From Cyclobacteriaceae bacterium (GTDB lineage: Bacteria; Bacteroidota; Bacteroidia; Cytophagales; Cyclobacteriaceae): 14,610 nucleotides of DNA. A program made the translations under genes and the position numbers. Shown here piece by piece: positions 1-7,560 of the stretch. The stretch is taken from NCBI GenBank assembly GCA_025363495.1, contig JANYDR010000325.1:1-14610 (forward strand), given 5' to 3'. The notes beneath the pieces are model-generated. The model ran no database searches and was not told the origin of the DNA. It saw only the letters and a list, made by a program, of their open reading frames with translations. Positions within the stretch are counted from its first letter, which is position 1. Each line of letters begins with the position of its first letter.

Positions 1-455
1 ATAAGGATAGGGACCTTTCCCGGTATAAAACATTTAGCATGGGTGGAAGTGAGGTCACCACTCCCAAGGACCAGCAATTGAAGAATGAATTAGCTGTTCA
101 AAAATTGGTAATCCAGGAAATTGAGGAGGAATTAAGAGAAAAAGGTCTTCAGCAAGTTGATTCAGCAGGCGACCTGATTGTTACATTTATTGTAGGAGCG
201 CAAGACCAAACAGATGTATCGAATTTGGGTCCGCTGGGAATGACCCCCAATAATAGTAGTCAGACATGGACACGGGAATTTATAAGAGAGAACCTTGTTA
301 TCGATCTTAATGATCGCAGCAATAATCTTATCTGGAGAGTAAATGCCTCTTCCACTAACGGTACCGGCGATATGAAAAATCTGGTGGATCAAATTGTAAC
401 AGCGGGTTTTAAGAAATTTTCTCTCAAGCCTAAGAAAGTCAAGAAGAAGAAATAA
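1..455 (+). CDS. DUF4136 family protein, 3' part (5' end outside window)
   Basis: The frame is open from the first bases: about 150 residues are visible and the reading begins KDRDLSRYKTFSMGG. That matches the start of the mature domain of DUF4136 proteins (an Asp/Phe/Ser-x-Tyr-Lys-Thr-Phe stretch), so the ATG at 39 is internal and the true start with its signal peptide or lipobox lies to the left. Further family-like features are the paired helix rich in Glu/Lys, the DLIVTF strand, and near the end IDLNDRSNNLIWRVNAS followed by a C-terminal helix. The last residues are very basic (KPKKVKKKK). DUF4136 proteins are usually envelope lipoproteins of unknown function. The stop lies 5 bp before pyrD, so the two are probably co-transcribed, but I see no functional link. 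The family call is by recognition, not by search. Confidence 0.85.
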   Translation, partial: KDRDLSRYKTFSMGGSEVTTPKDQQLKNELAVQKLVIQEIEEELREKGLQQVDSAGDLIVTFIVGAQDQTDVSNLGPLGMTPNNSSQTWTREFIRENLVIDLNDRSNNLIWRVNASSTNGTGDMKNLVDQIVTAGFKKFSLKPKKVKKKK

Positions 456-460
456 TCTTC

Positions 461-1495
461 ATGTATAAATTTTTCATCCGACCTCTGCTCTTCCTCTTCA
501 GTCCGGAAAGTATTCATCATTTTACGTTTAATTTTATTAGGCTTATTTGTATTCTCCCGGGAATGCAAGGTCTCTTGCGCTGGTCCTTTTTTATTGAACA
601 TCCTTCCCTTGAAAGAGAAATTCTTGGCCTGAAATTTAAAAACCCAGTTGGTCTGGCGGCTGGCTTTGACAAGAATGCCAGGCTTGTCGATGAGTTTGCT
701 TGCTTTGGTTTTGGCTTTATAGAAATCGGTACGCTTACTCCTAAAGAACAACCAGGAAATCCAATGCCGCGATTATTCCGGTTGCCGCAGGACAAGGCTC
801 TTATTAATCGGATGGGGTTTAATAATGAAGGAGTAGAAGCTGCCGTTATAAGATTAAAGAAAAGGAAGTCGCAGGTTTTAATTGGTGGTAATATTGGTAA
901 GAATAAGATCACTCCCAATGAACTGGCTTCCAATGATTATAAAACTTGCTTCGAAACTCTTTATCCGTATGTAGATTATTTTGTGGTGAATGTAAGTTCT
1001 CCAAACACGCCAGGTCTGCGCGATCTTCAGGAAAAAGTTCCGTTAAAAAAAATATTGACAGATGTCAAAACATTAAACCTTGCAACAGAAAATCCGAAAC
1101 CAATTTTCTTAAAGATTGCACCCGACCTCACAACTAGTCAGCTTGATGATGTAATCGAAATATTACTTGCGACGGATACGAGGGGGGTTATCGCAACCAA
1201 CACAACTATTTCAAGGGACGGACTTCTGACGGATATTGCAGAGATAACAAAAATTGGGGCGGGCGGACTTAGTGGAAAGCCGTTAAGAGAACGATCAACA
1301 GAAGTAATCAGTTATCTGCGTGATAAGCTTGGACCGGATTATGCAATCATGGGGGTGGGGGGTATTATGTCGCCGGAAGATGCAATTGAAAAGATAAAAG
1401 CCGGAGCAGATCTGATTCAGATTTATACGGGCTTTGTGTATGAAGGGCCGGGGTTTGTAAAGAAGATTAATCAGGGATTGGTGGGTCGCGTTTGA
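461..1495 (+). CDS. pyrD: Dihydroorotate dehydrogenase (quinone), class 2
   Basis: The enzyme oxidises dihydroorotate to orotate in de novo pyrimidine synthesis, using FMN and passing electrons to a quinone at the inner membrane. The 344-residue length is normal for class 2. Residues 1-45 form the hydrophobic N-terminal extension (MYKFFIRPLLFLFSPESIHH...) that docks class 2 enzymes on the membrane. The barrel follows: NPVGLAAGFDKN at 61-72, RMGFNNEG at 117-124, and the catalytic segment NVSSPNTPGLR at 177-187, where Ser180 is the expected base and Asn177 and Asn182 are substrate contacts by comparison with the E. coli enzyme. FMN-site segments are LKIAPDL at 217-223, TNTT at 246-249, GGLSG at 268-272, GVGGI at 298-302 and YTG at 322-324. 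All key residues are present, so the gene looks functional. It starts 5 bp after the DUF4136 stop, with only an A/G-rich stretch (AAGAAGAAGAAA) as a possible ribosome site. Confidence 0.97.
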   Translation: MYKFFIRPLLFLFSPESIHHFTFNFIRLICILPGMQGLLRWSFFIEHPSLEREILGLKFKNPVGLAAGFDKNARLVDEFACFGFGFIEIGTLTPKEQPGNPMPRLFRLPQDKALINRMGFNNEGVEAAVIRLKKRKSQVLIGGNIGKNKITPNELASNDYKTCFETLYPYVDYFVVNVSSPNTPGLRDLQEKVPLKKILTDVKTLNLATENPKPIFLKIAPDLTTSQLDDVIEILLATDTRGVIATNTTISRDGLLTDIAEITKIGAGGLSGKPLRERSTEVISYLRDKLGPDYAIMGVGGIMSPEDAIEKIKAGADLIQIYTGFVYEGPGFVKKINQGLVGRV

Positions 1496-1563
1496 AACTT
1501 TAGAATCGATCGATTTCAACTTATCTCATCCATTGAATTTCATCACATTATTTTTTCTTTGTT

Positions 1564-1587
1564 CTTTTTCCCCTTGATGGAAAAAAG
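1564..1587. repeat. Imperfect inverted repeat (CTTTTTCC ... GGAAAAAAG)
   Basis: The left arm 1564-1571 and right arm 1579-1587 pair over eight bases with one bulged A and a seven-base spacer. Neither strand has a U-tract properly placed after the stem, so a standard intrinsic terminator is doubtful, although the convergent gene arrangement would call for one. The arms belong to the larger homopolymer-rich patch that I suspect to be a dispersed repeat. Confidence 0.4.
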
Positions 1588-1870
1588 AGCCAAAAAAGAT
1601 CAAGATGTAAATATGCTTCCTTGCTCATTGCCATCACACCTCTCCACATTTGGCTCGGGCCACCGCTCCTCGTAAACCCTTTGAATATCTCTATAGCTAA
1701 GAGATTTGTAAAACTGTTATCGAAGACTGAAATCATCTAAATAAGAACAATCTAAATTTGAAAGATTCTCCGGCACTTCAATCGAAGGATAACTTTCAGT
1801 CATCGCATAAGACGCCTTGGTATTTTGCCGGGCAGTGCGGCTAGCAAGTGGGTGGCTAAAGATGACTCGG

Positions 1871-1884
1871 CCACGCGGCCGTGG
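1871..1884. repeat. GC-rich palindrome CCACG-CGGC-CGTGG
   Basis: A perfect 5-bp stem closes on a four-base loop inside a locally GC-rich patch (about 1820-1890) of an otherwise AT-rich spacer. It could be the core of a small mobile or REP-like element or a regulator site. Nothing in the sequence decides between these. Confidence 0.35.
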
Positions 1885-1989
1885 AGCAGAAAACTACAAG
1901 TCATTTCGAGTATATTTAGATCATGGATTTCGCTGAATTTTTACTCATCATAAGGTCGCCTGCGTCCGCCTTTGACAGTGTTCTGTCTT

Positions 1990-2652
1990 TCATTTAATAA
2001 AACTAATATCCACATAATACCTCTTCGGATTACTCTCATCTATATACACATCTACTTTATTATTTGTAATAAGCGGAGTTGGATCAGTCCAGAGATTCTC
2101 ACTAACGAAGTCATAGTTGGTCTGGGTAACGGGATCAGCCCATGTTGCCGAGACAATAAATGGACTCCTTCCGTTTACCTTTAATCTTTTATTAAGGGAA
2201 ACGACAGCGGTTAACCCTGCAAGCTTTTTGCCTCGTTGCTGAGTGAACAATTCATCTTTGTCTTTCAGTTTATTCCTCTGCGCGATAATACCAATTACAC
2301 CAACACCTCCAAATACTACTCCGAATATGGAAAGGAACATCGGTAAAAACCATACAGCAAAAAAGGTCCCTACCTCGGCTTTATCTGGTTCATTGGGTGG
2401 AAAGTATACTGTTACTGTATCGCCGTCATGAAGATCGTCGTTTTTATAAAATGATCCGAATTCATGCGCTTTCCCCTGGTAATCGAATGTAATCAGGGGA
2501 TAATTTGTTTCATCATATCCATTGATAACGCCTTCCGCTGTCTCCCAGGTAATTGATTTCTGAATGTTGGTGGCGCTGAAATAGAGGGCAAGTAAAAAGC
2601 ACGGTACTCCGATCACTGCAAAAACTCCGTAGAAGAAATAGGGATTGCGCAT
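1990..2652 (-). CDS. DUF3592 domain membrane protein
   Basis: The 220-residue protein has two predicted membrane segments (about residues 6-27 and 97-124). Between them is a DUF3592-type beta domain (TAEGVINGYDE... ITFDYQG ... GDTVTVYFPPNEPDKAEV). After a charged linker (NKLKDKDE) comes a second beta-rich region with the pattern VNGRSPFIVSATWADP ... VDVYIDESNPKRYYVDIS, which I recognise as the C-terminal half of longer DUF3592 proteins. Its function is unknown. A fold related to NfeD/OB-like beta barrels is plausible but is inference. The start is an ATG. A TATATTTA box (plus-strand 2675-2682), close to the Bacteroidota TAnnTTTG -7 element, lies about 22 bp upstream, without a clear -33 TTG. 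It is 194 bp beyond the PorP gene and probably has its own promoter, so it is not assigned to the secretion unit. Confidence 0.8.
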   Translation of the reverse strand: MRNPYFFYGVFAVIGVPCFLLALYFSATNIQKSITWETAEGVINGYDETNYPLITFDYQGKAHEFGSFYKNDDLHDGDTVTVYFPPNEPDKAEVGTFFAVWFLPMFLSIFGVVFGGVGVIGIIAQRNKLKDKDELFTQQRGKKLAGLTAVVSLNKRLKVNGRSPFIVSATWADPVTQTNYDFVSENLWTDPTPLITNNKVDVYIDESNPKRYYVDISFIK

Positions 2653-2774
2653 AGGTTGTTGAGGTTAGGATTATTAAATATACTAATCTCTTGTGTAAAG
2701 GAAAGATCAGGCCTTACGAATTACTCGCCTGCTTGAGTTGACTAAATTTAATTATTAGGTGCGTACCACTTCGA

Positions 2775-2809
2775 CATTCGGAGTTCAGTGTTGGACGTTC
2801 GGCATTTGT
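2775..2809. repeat. Degenerate 7-bp tandem repeat (consensus nGTTCGG)
   Basis: Five heptamers follow without gaps: CATTCGG, AGTTCAG, TGTTGGA, CGTTCGG, CATTTGT. The fourth heptamer is also part of the left arm of the adjoining hairpin. I recall similar TTCGG heptad runs from intergenic regions of other Bacteroidota, but cannot test that here. Confidence 0.55.
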
Positions 2810-2830
2810 ATTTTTTAATTCCGAACGCCC
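2793..2830. repeat. Hairpin, 10-bp arms with one mismatch, downstream of the PorP/SprF gene
   Basis: Arms 2793-2802 (GGACGTTCGG) and 2821-2830 (CCGAACGCCC) pair at nine of ten positions around an 18-base AT-rich loop. The hairpin begins 16 bp after the stop of the PorP/SprF gene when read on the minus strand. It could end transcription of that operon, but the T run lies in the loop, not behind the stem, so a classical intrinsic terminator is not shown. It may equally be part of the intergenic repeat. Confidence 0.5.
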
Positions 2831-2846
2831 CAAGACTGTATTTCTC

Positions 2847-3818
2847 TTAAAAGCCCCTTACCTCATTCAAATCGTGTATCCGTAAAGCCTTTAATCGCAA
2901 GCCAAATGTAATTTCATGTGATGTAAAATTCAGTCCTACTGATTTGTTTGTTGGCAATTCAAATACATATCCAAACCGAAGCGCATCGCCGACATTGATC
3001 TGTGCCATAAAACCCATAGTATTAAAATCTCTTGTAAATAAGCCGAGTGAATAGCTGTTGTCAACTCTCATTGACATCCCATAATCAACAGAAACTGGTG
3101 CGCCGCTTACTGAACGCAACAATACAGACGGCTTTAATTTTATCCGATACGAGACAGGTAAAAGATAGGCTCCGAGGACAAACAAATTCTGAGCATAGAG
3201 GCCAGTGGTTATTGATGTGGCGTCATTGGTTGGTTTTAGCATATGAGGCACAGAGATGCTGAAGAGAAATTTTTCGTTCTTTAGAATTATTCCTGATCCA
3301 ATATTTGGTTTGAATTCACTGATGTTAGTGAATTTCGGATCAGCGGGATCAAGGTTAAGACTACTGTAATCACTTTTATAGTTAATCATCCCGGCTTGCA
3401 ATCCGAAAGAGAGCATAAGGTCTTTTTTAAATCGTATATGATAAGCATAAGCAAGATTAGCTTCTGTTGTGTTATTAGATCCAATTTTATCTTCAACAAC
3501 GCTGAATCCAAGTCCCATTTTATTCTGCGCCAATGAGATATGTCCTGTTGCATTAGCCGTAACCGGACTGCCAGCAAAGCCCGCCCATTGAGTACGATAA
3601 CCTACTGACAAATTTAGATCTTTCGTAGTGCCCGCGTAAGCAGGATTGATTGTAAAATAGTTGTTTAGATATTGCGAAGACAGAGGGTCTTGTTGACCGT
3701 TGGCTTCATTGATCAATAATGAAAAGATCAGAATCAGGAGAAGGTTGTTAATGACCTTAGTGGATCGTAGCGATTCGTAAACTAAATTGATTTTACGGAC
3801 GCGATAAATATTTTTCAT
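2847..3818 (-). CDS. PorP/SprF family type IX secretion outer-membrane protein
   Basis: Family members are beta-barrel-like outer-membrane proteins of the T9SS; SprF of Flavobacterium johnsoniae is needed for surface delivery of the type B cargo SprB. Here the mature start is the family signature QQDPLSSQYLNNYFTINPAYAG (residues 42-63), followed by VGYRTQWAGF at 72-81 and alternating amphipathic strands, ending in Phe323 as expected for an outer-membrane barrel. The 323-residue length fits the family. The N-terminus is unusually long: about 23 polar and basic residues precede a hydrophobic core at 25-36, with cleavage likely after Gly41. No ATG inside this stretch offers a shorter form, though an alternative start codon is possible. 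It starts 10 bp after the giant type B cargo gene, so the two are almost certainly one operon and PorP is probably dedicated to that cargo. Confidence 0.93.
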   Translation of the reverse strand: MKNIYRVRKINLVYESLRSTKVINNLLLILIFSLLINEANGQQDPLSSQYLNNYFTINPAYAGTTKDLNLSVGYRTQWAGFAGSPVTANATGHISLAQNKMGLGFSVVEDKIGSNNTTEANLAYAYHIRFKKDLMLSFGLQAGMINYKSDYSSLNLDPADPKFTNISEFKPNIGSGIILKNEKFLFSISVPHMLKPTNDATSITTGLYAQNLFVLGAYLLPVSYRIKLKPSVLLRSVSGAPVSVDYGMSMRVDNSYSLGLFTRDFNTMGFMAQINVGDALRFGYVFELPTNKSVGLNFTSHEITFGLRLKALRIHDLNEVRGF

Positions 3819-3828
3819 ATTCTTTTCA

Positions 3829-6800
3829 TCAACGTTTTAGAGTAATGTATCCCGTAATCGGTTTCCCATCTGATAAATCAATCCTGTAGAAATAGCTTCC
3901 CGATGGAAGCTCATTACCCCCATTACCTGTTCCGTTAAAAACTCTGTCAATATTATTATAGTCGCTTATTCCAAAAACCTCATCCCCCCAACGATTGAAA
4001 ACGGTCACCTTGTTTTTTTGAGCGCCAGGAATAATGTCTACATACTGCAATCGTAAGAAATCATTTTTACCGTCTCCATCCGGACTAATCCCGTTAAACA
4101 CAACCACTTCGCCCACCACGTCAATTTCAAGTATGCTTTGAGCCCTCAATCCCAGCAGATCTGAAACTTCCAGCGTAATGTGATCAGTTCCACTAAATAA
4201 GATTCCCTTATAATCTATTGTTAGAATATAGGATGCGTCAATCGATGCTTTTGCTCCTTGTGTGGTTGTAGCCGACAGCAAATGAATGGACGTGTAATCG
4301 ATATTGTTTTCGGCGTCAGTTATAAATTCTGTGAGATCGGCAGTGGCAATTCCTTCGATCTTTACTGCGATTGGTTTTTGTGCAATTACAGGTGCAGTAT
4401 TAGGTTTGCACGGAGCGACTTGTTTAGTAATGACAACGGGATCGGATGCAACACTTGAACATCCCGTATTATTTTTAATGACCAGGGATATAACAGCTGA
4501 TTCAGTAATAGTTATTTTTTGAGTTGTTGAACCATTTGACCATAAATAGTTATAACCGTCTGGCCCGGAAAGATCCACGGATCCTTCCATGCAGAAAGAA
4601 GTATTGCCAGTGATTACGACCACAGGTTTTGAAGGAATCTCTGCTACGCCAATAGCCACAGGATCGGAAGCTGTGCTAAGGCATGTTCCATCACCAACTT
4701 TTACAGAATAACTTCCGGCGACGGTAACTGGTAATTGTTGCGTGACAGCACCATTCGACCAAAGATATTGCGTAAAGCCTGTAGGCGCTGATAAAAGGTT
4801 ACTGGTTCCTGCACAGATCGCCAGTGCTGTATTTGGAGTAATTGCAGGTTTAGCGAGATTGACTATTGTCGCGTTGGCGATAACGCGGTTACTTTCACCT
4901 GCTGTTGAGGGATCGTAAATAGAAACATAATAAGAAGTGCTGATAGATATTGATGGAGTGCTGAAAGCAAGTCCGGTAAAAAGTAGATTTCCGGATAAGG
5001 CAGCATCATACCAACGATAGACCTGACTTCCTATAGCGCCGCTTGCGCTTAATGTTATTGAACCTGTACCGCACCGATTTGCACTTGTTACATTGGGAGC
5101 TTGTGGATTATTGCTTCCACCACTGCAGGCCAAGCCAGTAATTGTAGTTACTATTTGATCCGAAGCAACACTTAAACATGTTGAGGCATTGCCTACCTGT
5201 ACTGAAAAGCTACCGGAAGTTGAAACCACAATCTGTCTCGTAATCTCTCCGTCTGACCAGACATAATTTGTAAATCCTGCCGGTGCCGAGAGTACTGTGA
5301 AAGCATTATTGCATATAGCGGTGTTTCCGGTAACTGCAATCACAGGCTTTGCGGGGATGGCGACAACAGTCACATTTACAGGATCGGATATAGGACTGTT
5401 ACAACTTCCATTTGAAACACTGACGGTATAGGAAGCCGCCGAACTTGCCGTGATGTTCTGTGTTGTTTCACCCGTCGACCATGTGTAAGTTGGAAATCCT
5501 GAAGGAGCTGACAGTTGTACTGAACCACTTCCGCATATAATTGTATTACCAGTTACTGTAATCAGCGGTTTGCTTAAGCCAGAAGAAGTAACAGTGAAAA
5601 CGTCAGAAGGAATACTTTGACATCCGTTCGAATTTGTAACCGTTACGGTAAAGCTTCCCGCAGCACTAACGGCAATACTTTGTGTTGATTCACCCGATGA
5701 CCAGCTATAGTTTGTGAAACCTGCAGGTGCACTTAATGTTACTGAGCTTGTCCCACAGAGAGAGCCTCCGCCAGTAGCACTTACTATTGGCTTTACAGGA
5801 TTTGGATTGACGGTAAATGAAAACGGGTCTGAAGAAGGGCTTGTGCAAATTCCATCGCTCACTACCACTGAATAGTTTGCCGAGGTGGATACCGTAATTT
5901 GCTGTGTTGTCAGACCGTTGGACCATATATATGATGCAAAGCCAGGCGGTGCTACCAGTATAACTGAATTTCCACTGCAGACAGTAAGCGATCCGGTTAA
6001 ATTAAGAGTGGGTTTTGGTATTATAGTAACAATGGCTGCCACCTGTGTACGATTGCTTTCACATAAAGTAGACGGATCGTAGATGCTGACAAAGTAGTTG
6101 GTATTCGTACCGAGTGTCGGAGTAGTAAAACCTGCACCTGTAAATAAAACGGTTTGTGTAGAAGCATCGGCATACCACCGATACACCTGGACACCTGATG
6201 CTCCGCTGGCGGTGAGAGTAACAGTGCCAGCATCGCACCGGCTTCCGTTGGCTGATATCGGTGCGGTAGGCGGTGTACAGGCGAGAATAGTGAAATTACC
6301 TGACTGGATTTCACTCCAGAATCCACTAGTGTCTTTTGCCCTGACATATAATGTGTGTGTGCCCGCCGTTGTACCGCTCAGGTCAATAGCAAACTGCTGA
6401 TCAATCGAAGCCGACGGAGAAATAGAAAGATTGGAAGCAACACCAAAACCGGGATCAGTATCAACGAAGTATTCAAGCTTTTTAATGTTAAGTGTATTCG
6501 CGGGCGGCGACTTGACAATGTAAAACGAGCGCACTGGATAATGACTCCATTGATCCCGGTCATCTTTAAAACGAACAGCTAATGAGTGGAAGCCAGGCTG
6601 TAGTGAACTGATATCAATGGCGAAATTGTTATCAAGCGTATTGGCCGACGTCATGGGAAGGGAAGTTCCATGGCCGGTACCGGGATCAGCATCAAAGAAA
6701 TATTCAGCCTTGTTTATAGCCGTGCTTGCAACGCTTGAGAGAGGTGGAACTATATAGAAGGATCTTGAAGCAAAGTGCGACCATCCGTTATTATTGGCTT

Positions 6801-7503
6801 TGGTGCGGACGTATAAATTGTGAAAGCCAGAAGTCAGAGAAGTAAGAGGGACGATTATGTTTTGGTTAATCGAAGGAGATGCTGTGATCGGGATTGAAGT
6901 ACCGAGGCCAGTGCCGGGATCAGCATCAAAAAAGTATTCAGCTTTTGAAATGTTTGCCGCCTGAATAGCTGCGTTCGCTGGAACGATATAAAAAGCGCGT
7001 ACAGCATTGTGCGACCATTTTTTCTGATCATCAAGTATGCGGAAGTTTAAATTATGAAATCCGGCTGTGAGCGAACTTGTCGGTACGACCAGGTTCTGAT
7101 TAACTGTGGCCCCGACGGAGACAGCAATTGAAATACCATGGCCAGGTCCTGGATCAACATCAAAAAAGTACTCCGCCTTTGTGACATTGGTCGCTGGTGG
7201 TGTGATAACAGATGATGAGGCAATATAAAAAGATCGTGCCGTTGAATGACTCCAGTAACCGGAGTTGTCATGGAGCCTGATATTAAGAGTATGAAAGCCT
7301 GTGCTTAATGAATTCGTGCTTATCGTCACGTCCGTATTAATAGTATTGCCTGGAGTAAAAGGTAAAGGAGTTCCATTTCCGGTGCCGGGGTCAATATCAA
7401 AAAAATATTCCCCCTTGTTTAGAGTTTGAGCAATAGTATCGATAGAGAACAAAAGCAAAATTGCTAAGACTCCTGTATACCGAAATGTTAAAATTCTTCT
7501 CAT
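3829..7503 (-). CDS. Giant secreted Ig-repeat protein with T9SS type B (gliding-motility-associated) C-terminal sorting domain
   Basis: Of 1224 residues, 1-25 are a Sec signal peptide (cleavage near IAQ). Residues 28-407 hold five repeats of about 78 residues, each with an EYFFD-x-DPG-x-G-type motif and a GFH-x-L ... WSH ... FYI end. Residues 410-496 and 799-884 are two similar Ig-like domains (RC-x-[AT]GT/GS-x-TLSASGA ... QVYRWY ... YDPST ... ESNR), of the type linked to CHU_C proteins. Residues 497-790 and 886-1026 carry six Ig/PKD-like domains of about 70-75 residues (C-x-x ... LSAP-GF-x-Y-x-WS-G ... TQ-I). A cadherin-like domain (1036-1130) precedes the sorting domain (1134-1224: NGISPDGDGKNDF ... 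VTVFNRWGDEVF ... LPSGSYFYRIDL ... GYITLKR). The protein should be exported by Sec, then by the T9SS, and end on the cell surface or outside. It is an adhesin-like candidate with no visible enzyme domain. The PorP/SprF gene follows at 10 bp and the beta-helix gene precedes it at 57 bp. Confidence 0.93.
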   Translation of the reverse strand: MRRILTFRYTGVLAILLLFSIDTIAQTLNKGEYFFDIDPGTGNGTPLPFTPGNTINTDVTISTNSLSTGFHTLNIRLHDNSGYWSHSTARSFYIASSSVITPPATNVTKAEYFFDVDPGPGHGISIAVSVGATVNQNLVVPTSSLTAGFHNLNFRILDDQKKWSHNAVRAFYIVPANAAIQAANISKAEYFFDADPGTGLGTSIPITASPSINQNIIVPLTSLTSGFHNLYVRTKANNNGWSHFASRSFYIVPPLSSVASTAINKAEYFFDADPGTGHGTSLPMTSANTLDNNFAIDISSLQPGFHSLAVRFKDDRDQWSHYPVRSFYIVKSPPANTLNIKKLEYFVDTDPGFGVASNLSISPSASIDQQFAIDLSGTTAGTHTLYVRAKDTSGFWSEIQSGNFTILACTPPTAPISANGSRCDAGTVTLTASGASGVQVYRWYADASTQTVLFTGAGFTTPTLGTNTNYFVSIYDPSTLCESNRTQVAAIVTIIPKPTLNLTGSLTVCSGNSVILVAPPGFASYIWSNGLTTQQITVSTSANYSVVVSDGICTSPSSDPFSFTVNPNPVKPIVSATGGGSLCGTSSVTLSAPAGFTNYSWSSGESTQSIAVSAAGSFTVTVTNSNGCQSIPSDVFTVTSSGLSKPLITVTGNTIICGSGSVQLSAPSGFPTYTWSTGETTQNITASSAASYTVSVSNGSCNSPISDPVNVTVVAIPAKPVIAVTGNTAICNNAFTVLSAPAGFTNYVWSDGEITRQIVVSTSGSFSVQVGNASTCLSVASDQIVTTITGLACSGGSNNPQAPNVTSANRCGTGSITLSASGAIGSQVYRWYDAALSGNLLFTGLAFSTPSISISTSYYVSIYDPSTAGESNRVIANATIVNLAKPAITPNTALAICAGTSNLLSAPTGFTQYLWSNGAVTQQLPVTVAGSYSVKVGDGTCLSTASDPVAIGVAEIPSKPVVVITGNTSFCMEGSVDLSGPDGYNYLWSNGSTTQKITITESAVISLVIKNNTGCSSVASDPVVITKQVAPCKPNTAPVIAQKPIAVKIEGIATADLTEFITDAENNIDYTSIHLLSATTTQGAKASIDASYILTIDYKGILFSGTDHITLEVSDLLGLRAQSILEIDVVGEVVVFNGISPDGDGKNDFLRLQYVDIIPGAQKNKVTVFNRWGDEVFGISDYNNIDRVFNGTGNGGNELPSGSYFYRIDLSDGKPITGYITLKR
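3832..4104 (-). other. T9SS type B sorting domain (CHU_C type) of the giant protein
   Basis: Residues 1134-1224 contain the three usual blocks: NGISPDGDGKNDF, then FNRWGDEVF, then LPSGSYFYRIDLSDG ending in GYITLKR. Type B domains of this kind are about 90 residues and go with a PorP/SprF-like partner, which is encoded directly downstream. This supports surface delivery rather than periplasmic retention. Confidence 0.9.
4426..6276 (-). repeat. Tandem Ig-like domains in the giant protein
   Basis: Residues 410-1026 consist of eight Ig-like domains in the order A-B-B-B-B-A-B-B. Type A (410-496, 799-884) has QVYRWY and YDPST/ESNR. Type B (497-567, 570-640, 645-715, 718-790, 886-955, 958-1026) has LSAP-GF...Y.WS.G..TQ.I followed by a Cys near each end. 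The order suggests duplication of a multi-domain block and not only of single domains. Confidence 0.75.
6283..7422 (-). repeat. Five tandem 78-residue repeats with EYFFD-x-DPG-x-G motif
   Basis: The EYFFD (fifth copy EYFVD) motif recurs at residues 32, 111, 189, 267 and 344, a spacing of 79, 78, 78 and 77. Each unit reads N/S-K-[AG]-EYFFD-x-DPG-x-G-x-G, then polar strands, then GFH-x-L-x-x-R ... W-S-H ... R-[AS]-FYI. The fifth unit is the most diverged (GVASNL, GTHTLYVRAKD, WSEIQ). I know of no named function for this repeat; the Asp-x-Asp-Pro-Gly loop suggests metal binding, which is inference. Confidence 0.85.
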
Positions 7504-7560
7504 TGCATTTTCACCTTACAACAACTCAGTTACGATTATTTGGAAGCGATGCACGCCTCC

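Larger units (their letters stand above)
1496..1989. other. Gene-free spacer between convergent pyrD and the DUF3592 gene; probable dispersed intergenic repeat
   Basis: No convincing gene is present. Right after pyrD there is a perfect 12-bp palindrome AATCGATCGATT (1504-1515). From about 1551 to 1610 the plus strand is homopolymer-rich, with T runs, an imperfect hairpin (1564-1571 with 1579-1587) and A runs. The opposite strand of 1548-1736 can be read as 62 codons, but the composition looks like repeat sequence rather than a protein. A GC-rich patch at about 1820-1890 contains a CCACG/CGTGG stem with a four-base loop (1871-1884). The mix of low complexity and GC-rich blocks differs from the neighbouring genes and resembles multicopy intergenic elements of Bacteroidota; copy number cannot be judged from this window. 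Confidence 0.5.

Noticed and set aside
39..455. ATG at 39 as the start of a complete 138-residue gene
   Set aside because: The frame is open to the window edge and the residues before the ATG (RYKTF) belong to the DUF4136 domain start, so the gene is cut by the left edge.
517..933. 138-codon minus-strand reading inside pyrD
   Set aside because: It is a frame shadow of a well-conserved enzyme gene; composition is unlike a real protein.
1548..1736. 62-codon minus-strand reading in the spacer
   Set aside because: Low-complexity end (PSRGKRTKKK), no recognisable family, and the DNA looks like intergenic repeat sequence.
2675..2682. TATATTTA as the -7 promoter element of the DUF3592 gene
   Set aside because: One mismatch to TAnnTTTG and no -33 TTG at proper distance; AT-rich spacers give such matches by chance, so it is mentioned only in the gene entry.
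4426..7422. CRISPR or DNA-level repeat array
   Set aside because: The periodicity is at protein level (Ig-like and EYFFD units) with diverged codons; there are no identical DNA repeats with unique spacers.
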